DNA of 12,202 bases from Monoraphidium neglectum (taxonomy: Eukaryota > Chlorophyta > Chlorophyceae > Sphaeropleales > Selenastraceae): NCBI RefSeq assembly GCF_000611645.1, contig NW_014012771.1, forward strand, positions 1 through 12,202. The letters run 5' to 3'. Made by a program: the position numbers and the translations under genes. This document shows, one piece after another, positions 6,517-12,202 of the stretch. Below the pieces are notes generated by a model, which was not told the origin of the DNA, ran no database searches, and saw only the letters and a list, made by a program, of their open reading frames with translations. The first letter of the stretch is position 1. Each line of letters starts with the position of its first letter.

Positions 6517-9500
6517 TCATGACAGCCCCAGCGCAGCCATGACAGCCTCAGTGTCCTCCAAGCTCTCGAGCACCACCACCCGCGGCGGCGCCCCCAGAGC
6601 GCGCAGCGACTCAAGCGGGAACACGCCCGTCGCCACGCCCAGCGCGGCGGCGCCGGACGCCAGGGCCGCCTGGACGTCCATGGGGGTGTCCCCTTGGGAT
6701 TGAGTCAGCGACAGTTGCAGCAGCAAGGGGGGGATGGTGAGCGTCAAGCTTGGGCGGCGGCTGCAGCAGCAAGGGGACGAGCTCGGACGCGGGGCGGCCA
6801 TCGCAGCGGCGAGTGGGGCAGGGTTTAATCTGCTTCGGCGGCTGTGAAGCACTGCTGTGCAGGTTGCCGATGCGCTGCGCCCTGCCGCGTCACCCCACCA
6901 TCGCGCCTGCCCACCCATGCGCTCACCTACGTGCCAGTGCGCGGCGATGTCAGCATCTGAGGCGGGAGGTGTGAATTTAAGCGTGTCTTGGTAAGAAGAT
7001 GCAGAAAAAACGTGAGTAGCGATGAGCTCGTGCACGCGAGCCACGTGTTGATGCATACAGGCCGGCCACGCAGCGTGTGTCAGCCTGGCCAGTGGGGCAG
7101 CGACCGATGGCGGCAGACACCGCCCTCGACCGCATGCATCAAGATCGCGCCCTGCTGCACTCGTCCAATCAACGCGGCGCCGCGGCGCACACTGGTTGGC
7201 ACCCCCAGTGTGGCAACGCCCGCGCTGCCACGCTCCCCGCGCCGCGCCCCGCGCCCAACAAACCCGGGAAGGCGTCCGCGCAGCGCCGCGCCGCGACCGC
7301 CACGAACTCCGCTCTGTCGCGCCACATCTCATCCGTGTCGCCGCTGTGGGGCGGCGGGCATGCGAAAGCAGCGGTGTCTCAATAGAGTGGCCACGAGCCC
7401 CACCGCTTGGTTTGGGAGGGTGTGCGAGACAGGGGGCTCTGGACAGGCCGTTGTGAATGAATAACATCCGCGGCGGCCTCAGCAAGATGCCTCCAGGGCT
7501 GCTGATGCATCATCAACCTAGTTCACACGCACACACACTTGCACGCGCGCGCACGCACGCATGCACGCACGCACACAAGTTCGTCCGCACAAGAAACTTT
7601 GCGCAAGTGCCCGCCTACGGCGCAGCGGCTCGCCCCCCATAACACCCATCAATCCCTCCAACACTTCCACATTATGCCCTTTCTCACGTTGCCACACACA
7701 TGCGCACACTCGCACGACTTGTGCCTCGCGCCCCGCAGGCCATCGTGCCCTCGCACCTGCAGTGGTCGCTCCCAAAGCCGCCGAACCGGGGGGCTGTAAA
7801 GAGCTGCTCGATCCCCAGCGCCGCCATCTTGCCCCAGCCGATGGGCTCCAGGTTGCCTGTCACCAGGCAGGTCGCCACATCATCCCGCCCCTGCGGGTTT
7901 AGCATCCAGGTTTCAGGGCTTCAGGGCAGCGGGCCGTGTGGCGAACCGCAGGGCAAATGTCGAAGGGCCGGCAGGGCGCAGGGCCGCGCAGGTGGGTTTT
8001 GTGAGGGGCCAAGGCTCGGGCCCCGACCCTGCGCACTGCCACACCCACAGATTGCCCCACCATCATACAATTGCAAATCAGCAGGCCCGCTGTCCCCCTG
8101 CCCATCATTCCAACAGACAGTTGGCTTGCAGCGTGCATGTGGCAAAAACGACAATCAGCACAAGCTTGCGCAACACATCACAAACAAGGCCTTGACTGCT
8201 CACCTGCAGCGTCTCCAGTAGCGCCCTGACCCCTGGTAAGAGCTGGAGCCCCAGGCCAGCCCTGTCTGAGTGGGCCTCAAACTGACGACACGGAATGGAT
8301 GATGCCGGCAGAAAACTGTAAGATGTAGGTGCCGGAGCAATCACATAATGGAGCGGCTGGCGGCCCGCGCGTGCCCGCTGGTTGGCGGCATGCAGAGCCT
8401 GCGGTAACGGCACCACACATGGCAACGGTTGCGATGCATGCCGGGCCGACCCGCTCACGTGTTTGATCATGGCGGCCTGCAGCTCCGGCAGCCGCTCCAG
8501 CGCCTGCACGATGGCGTGGCGTCGGCGCGCCGCCGCTAGGATCGAGAAGACAGTGGCTTGCAATGGCGGCGCGGCGGCGCGGCGGCGGGGCGAATGCAGC
8601 ACAGCGGCGGGGCGGCGGCCGCGCTGCTGGGGTTGGCAGTGTCAATGCACAAGAGGGTCGAGCCTGCGCGCACCTCATGCTTCGGTATGCCATGATGCAT
8701 CATGACCTGTGCAGATGCAGCAGAGAGACATGGGAATTGCTATGGATAGGAGCGGGTGTGCGCCAGCCCTTAGTCCTGGCACCATGCAAAACCGAAACCT
8801 CTCACTGCCGCTCCCACACAAGATTCAAAAGCCTGGCCAGTCCAGGGTTCGCTGCTTGGTGGCGCTGCTGCAATCTTGTGCCGCAGTTTCTGAGTTTTTT
8901 TCTTCCCGCGTGCTGGCTTGCCAGCTGGCGCAGTGTGTTTGCGCAAACGCTGGCACCAGCGCATGGACGCGCCCATGCATGCAAACATGCATGCATGCAC
9001 TCATTTATGCACCCGTACCGTACGCGCGCACGCACACCCCTGCACAACCAACGCTGCATCCCTCCCAAAACACATGGGACACACCTTGACTGCGATGAGG
9101 GGATCAGTGCCGCCATGGTGCTTCACAACGTCTATTGTTGTGTCCACACCAAACACATGCTTGAAGCCTGCGTGTTCGCAGGCAAAGAGGCGGCGCGACG
9201 CGCCGCGTGGGGGGCGGCAGCCGCGCTGTCGGGTCCGCCGAGGAGTGTGGGCAGGGCCATGACGTGCGAGGGCCGTCGCCTGGCTGGCGCAACCTTCGCG
9301 CGCGGGGCTGCAGATAGGACGGGCGGCTGCCCTCTGCTGGCTTGGGAGATATGGAGAAGGGGAGTGAGGGGCTGCCGGTGTCCCGCCCAGCGTGAAGTGA
9401 CCTCTAGCAGGGGTGACCCTGCACAGAAGGGGCGACCCTGCAGCAGCAGCCGCTCCCCAGTGGCCTGTCGCTGCGCCTGGCGTACGGGGCCGGCGTCTCC

Positions 9501-9865
9501 GCTGGCATAATGTACGCAATCTTTAGCAGCCACGGAGCCAGCGGTCCATGCAGATTGGGGTGGTGCGCGCCCACTCAGAACGCACAGCTGCGCTCCCACC
9601 TGCCGAGAACGCCTCCTTGTGCAGGCGGTTTGCGTCCTCCCCGCAGCTGCGGATGAGCGTGCCGTCCACGTCTGCATGCGTGCACAGCCCCGCATGACAA
9701 GGTGTTTGAGTGTGGAAGCAGCAGCTCGCGCCGCTGCAGTGGCAGCATGGGACAGCACCAGGGCAGCAGCACTAGCAGCACCCATCAGGTGTCGACGCAT
9801 GCCCACATCCGATTTGCCGCACCAAAGCTGACGAGTGTCAGTGAAGAGCGACTATCGGATCCCAT
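6517..9865 (-). CDS. HAD-superfamily phosphatase (phosphoglycolate phosphatase-like), ten exons, 257 aa
   Basis: Exons are 9865-9823, 9671-9600, 9167-9085, 8706-8674, 8503-8459, 8281-8204, 7890-7757, 7343-7264, 6956-6927 and 6692-6517; every junction agrees in phase and the sum is 258 codons with the stop. All HAD motifs are present: motif I D15-V-D17-G-T (nucleophile and acid/base), completed across the first intron; motif II Thr129 in LVTGN; motif III Lys139; motif IV G200-D-T-P-M-D205, also spliced together. An alpha-helical cap lies between motifs I and II (GVDTTIDVVKHHGGTDPL, LPGVRALLETLQ). A less usual segment, GFGSDHCSGDTDEMW, follows motif III. The family hydrolyses small phosphate esters with Mg2+; the substrate is not readable. 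No transit peptide is seen, so it is probably cytosolic. Intron 8 has a weak GTTTGT donor. It is convergent with the CX9C gene. Confidence 0.9.
7524..7577. repeat. CA/CG alternating simple-sequence tract in HAD intron 7
   Basis: The tract alternates between pyrimidine and purine (CACACGCACACACAC, then GCACGCGCGCGCACGC and ATGCACGCACGCAC) with a break near 7539. It lies inside the intron 7756-7344. It resembles the tract near 416-439 and the one in HAD intron 3, and could form Z-DNA. Confidence 0.7.
8973..9036. repeat. ATGC-rich simple sequence in HAD intron 3
   Basis: Repeated CATG/ATGC units (CCCATGCATGCAAACATGCA and the following ATGCATGC) run to about 8999, followed by GTACGCGCGCACGCACAC at about 9018-9035. 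It lies within the intron 9084-8707. It is self-complementary and alternating, so it can form hairpins or Z-DNA; no coding sense was found in it. Confidence 0.6.
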
Positions 9866-11019
9866 TCTGTGTGCTGTATTCGCCCGTGCTTTTGGTCTGT
9901 AACGGGCAAGTCTGTATTGCGGGCAGCGGATCCCAGGGATGCGGTGCATCAGTATCTACCTGACCTAGATATGCATTTGATGGTAATAGCTGCCACTGTG
10001 GTCTGCTCAAGGGGTGGAAAACCAATGAGGGCCCTGCAAGCTGACACGTCGCAAGCTGGCTGGTGCCTTGTCGAGGCCCTGCACTCACTGACTGCGGAGC
10101 CCGACACAACGCATGCAAGCAATTCACCTGGTAAATCCAGGGCGTTTTTGTATGATCACACTTCTGCTAATGGCGCACCCTGGAAATGCGATCACGGCCC
10201 GAAATGGTGACGTCTCGCAGCAATGCACGATTCATTGCAGCGGCCGCGCCATGTAGATGCGCAGGCTGGCTGTCTCTACATTTGACATTAGCTGTTAATG
10301 CGCGGCGACATAACACCTTTTCGGCCCAGCGGTGACTGGGGCCGGGGCAGCGCCATCGCTGCGCAGCTCAGATACTGGAGCAGGGGGGTACAAGCACTGA
10401 TCGTGCTGTGCACAGCGCATGTTTGCCGCCATTAAGCCGAGAGTGTCCTCACCTTGTGAACCACTTCTGTGTGTTTCAAGAGGGTAGAGGCAGAGCGTCA
10501 GGTGTTCACAGGCACCAGGTGTCACCATGACTAACATGACTCAATGCCAATCAGTCCAGTGCGCATCATTTCGCCAGTGAGCCTGCCCTGCGCCCTGCGG
10601 CATGACGGATCATGTGAATGATAGTGTATTATGTGGTTTCCTCGAGCCGCCGATCAGAGGAAATTCACCGCCAACCGCGTAAGTAATTAATTTCAAGGAC
10701 AATCATTTACATGACTGACCCAGCTCGGGTCGCTTGAGGCACTTTCGTTGCATAATCACAACAAAATGTTTTGCACGCCGCACTCGCCAACTTGAAGGGT
10801 GTCAACGTGATTCCCGTCTCACGCCTGCAACAACACCGACGCGATCAGATGCATGCAGGCCGCAAGGTCGCCGCATGACCTTGTAAAATACTTGGTTGGT
10901 GGTAGTTTGGCTTGGACCGTCCCACCCAGCAAGGCCTGCCATACCTGATTACAGTGGGCTTCGAAGGCCAAGGGCTGATTGAACGCGAGACAGGCCGCGG
11001 CAGTTGAGGCAACTCGATC
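9866..11019. promoter_or_regulatory. Divergent intergenic region between HAD and acid-lipase genes
   Basis: These 1,154 bases lie between two gene starts that point away from each other, so both promoters should be here. The left two thirds have ordinary composition. A block around 10600-10780 is clearly richer in A and T (tgatagtgtattatg, aagtaattaatttcaagg, cataatcacaacaaaatg) and is the best candidate for a nucleosome-poor regulatory core. No convincing TATA box with a defined distance, tRNA or conserved ORF was seen. The short open frames on both strands have no recognisable protein character. Confidence 0.5.
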
Positions 11020-12022
11020 ATGATAGGCCGGCACTTAAAACATGGCGACACCTTGCGGCCCGCCACTTGCGTCCTGCCCGCCTGCCTCCTTGGTGTTCTG
11101 CTCCTAGTGACCCAGCCAGCCGCAGCCGTCGGGACCCTCCGCGGCCCACGGCAGCTGCTGGAAACCAAAGCAGCCGTACGGAGCGGCGCCGCGTATGACA
11201 GGCGGTCCATGGCGGGCGCGGCGCGCGGGGCGCGCGCCACGGGCCACCCCCAGGCGGTGCCCGACCTGAGCCAGGCGGACCTCCCAGCTGCAGTGTACAA
11301 CGGGGAACTAGCATCCATGGAAGGTGAGCGGTCGCACCCTGCGATCCGCGGGCCTGAGAAGATGCCGCATAGATTGGTTGCTACGGGGCCGCCCGCAGCT
11401 CACCTGTCCGTGCACTCCGTCAGGCGACGGCCGGCAAGCGCAGTCCACGTGAATAAGGAACATCCGCTGCTCGAGCTTGGCCCCGTAGCGCCTGTCGTCA
11501 CTCGTTGCCAGCGACACCCGCTCGACCCTGAACCTGCCTCCACCCGTACCCAAACCTTCCAAAGACCTGGTGCTGCCGTATGGCTACCCTTTGGAGACGT
11601 GGCCCGTGGAAACCGCTGACGGTTTCATCCTCCGCCTGTGAGTCCCTCGACTTGCACCTGCCCAGCAGCGCCGCCACATCAGCATCCCCGCGGCGGCACC
11701 GACGGCCTCAGGAGCTGTTTCAGGCCGCAAAATCTTTGCTAGATCCACAGGCATGCTGTACACGCCCGCCGCAGCCATGCGTGTGTTGTGTTGCGCGCGC
11801 ACGCCGCTGCAACGACGCCAGCCCGCCGGTGACGCGCCCGCCCTGCCGCGCGGCGTCCCCCCCCTCCCTGCAGCTACCGCATCCCCCGCGGCGCGAGGAA
11901 CTCGACCTCAAGGGCGCGCGGCAGGCCGGTGGTGCTGCTGCTGCACGGCATAACCCTGGCCAGCAGCGGCTTTGTGGTTTTGGACCCGGGATCCAGCATG
12001 GGGTTCTACCTGGCTGATGCGG
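11020..12022 (+). CDS. Secreted acid-lipase-type alpha/beta hydrolase, three 5' exons (partial)
   Basis: Exons are 11020-11323, 11565-11637 and 11874-12022, with phases 1, 2 and 1; a GTGAGC donor at 12023 shows the gene runs on. Residues 1-36 form a signal peptide with a hydrophobic core (ACLLGVLLLV) and an Ala-rich cleavage site (QPAAA). Residues 106-132 (GYPLETWPVETADGFILRL then YRIPRG) match the N-terminal lipase-associated region of acid lipases (GYP..E.H.V.T.DGY.L...RIP). Residues 144-175 (PVVLLLHGITLASSGFVV ... SMGFYLADA) give the HG oxyanion strand and the helix before the usual GYDVWLGN segment. The family hydrolyses triacylglycerols and sterol esters in lysosome- or vacuole-like compartments or outside the cell. 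The Ser-Asp-His catalytic residues lie beyond the window. Trp replaces the usual His or Tyr after GYPLE. The exon 2 acceptor (CAAAG) is the only phase-1 choice that gives the motif. Confidence 0.88.
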
Positions 12023-12202
12023 GTGAGCGGGATCTGCTTCTGATTGCGTGGACCTCCACCTTGGACCAAGCGTGACGCGCTGAATGGCGGATGGCCACGT
12101 GTTGATGTTGTGGGTGCAGCCGGCTGCGTCGAGCTGCCTTATTCATGGCATCTGCGGGCCGTCCGCGGGCCGCGGCAGGCCCGCCCTGAAGCGCCCGCCC
12201 CC
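12023..12202 (+). other. Start of the fourth segment's intron in the lipase gene
   Basis: From the GTGAGC donor to the end of the window no acceptor followed by the expected Gly-Tyr-Asp-Val-Trp sequence was found, so this is all intron. It contains G/C-rich runs near the end of the window. Confidence 0.7.

Noticed and set aside
8459..8602. Longer HAD exon 5 starting at the CTAG acceptor (8535) or the CAG pair further upstream
   Set aside because: The first breaks the phase and the second adds low-complexity residues; the micro-exon at 8706-8674 plus a start at 8503 gives a continuous HAD cap in phase.
8563..9510. Plus-strand 315-residue frame
   Set aside because: Low-complexity Arg/Ala/Cys composition, antisense to HAD exons and introns, with no recognisable domain.
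10200..10900. tRNA or other structured RNA in the large intergenic region
   Set aside because: No matching A and B boxes or acceptor stem were found; only short chance inverted repeats.

Overview
The window looks like nuclear DNA of a green alga (core chlorophyte; class not resolvable). It is GC-rich, with many short introns that mostly use GTGAGN/GTGCGN donors and CAG acceptors. It carries an octotricopeptide-repeat (OPR) protein, a family greatly expanded in green algae. No bacterial, viral or transposon gene was recognised. The long open frames mostly run through introns or antisense to repeats, so genes were rebuilt from splice junctions whose phases agree.

Layout, left to right. (1) 24-1765, minus: the first five exons of a gene that leaves the window, possibly a class-3 (DAG lipase-like) lipase. 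(2) 2832-4827, minus: a two-exon OPR protein with a transit-like N-terminus and a 114-bp tandem repeat array. The array is cut by an in-frame TAG exactly where every sister repeat has TGG (Trp); beyond it the frame stays open through one more repeat and an 18-codon CAG tract. (3) 5250-5812, plus: a two-exon twin-CX9C (CHCH) protein of 130 aa whose four-cysteine motif is completed only by splicing. (4) 6517-9865, minus: a ten-exon HAD phosphatase of 257 aa with all four HAD motifs and three very small exons (30, 33 and 45 nt). (5) 11020-12022, plus: the first three exons of a secreted acid-lipase-type alpha/beta hydrolase that leaves the window.

Genes 2 and 3 are divergent over 422 bp, 3 and 4 convergent over 704 bp, and 4 and 5 divergent over 1,154 bp. 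They form no operon or shared pathway. Loose themes are organelle function (OPR, CHCH) and lipid hydrolysis (the two end genes). I found no convincing new defence or mobile system. The most notable signals are the Trp-to-stop change in the OPR array and the CAG tract grown from a repeat's own Gln codons.
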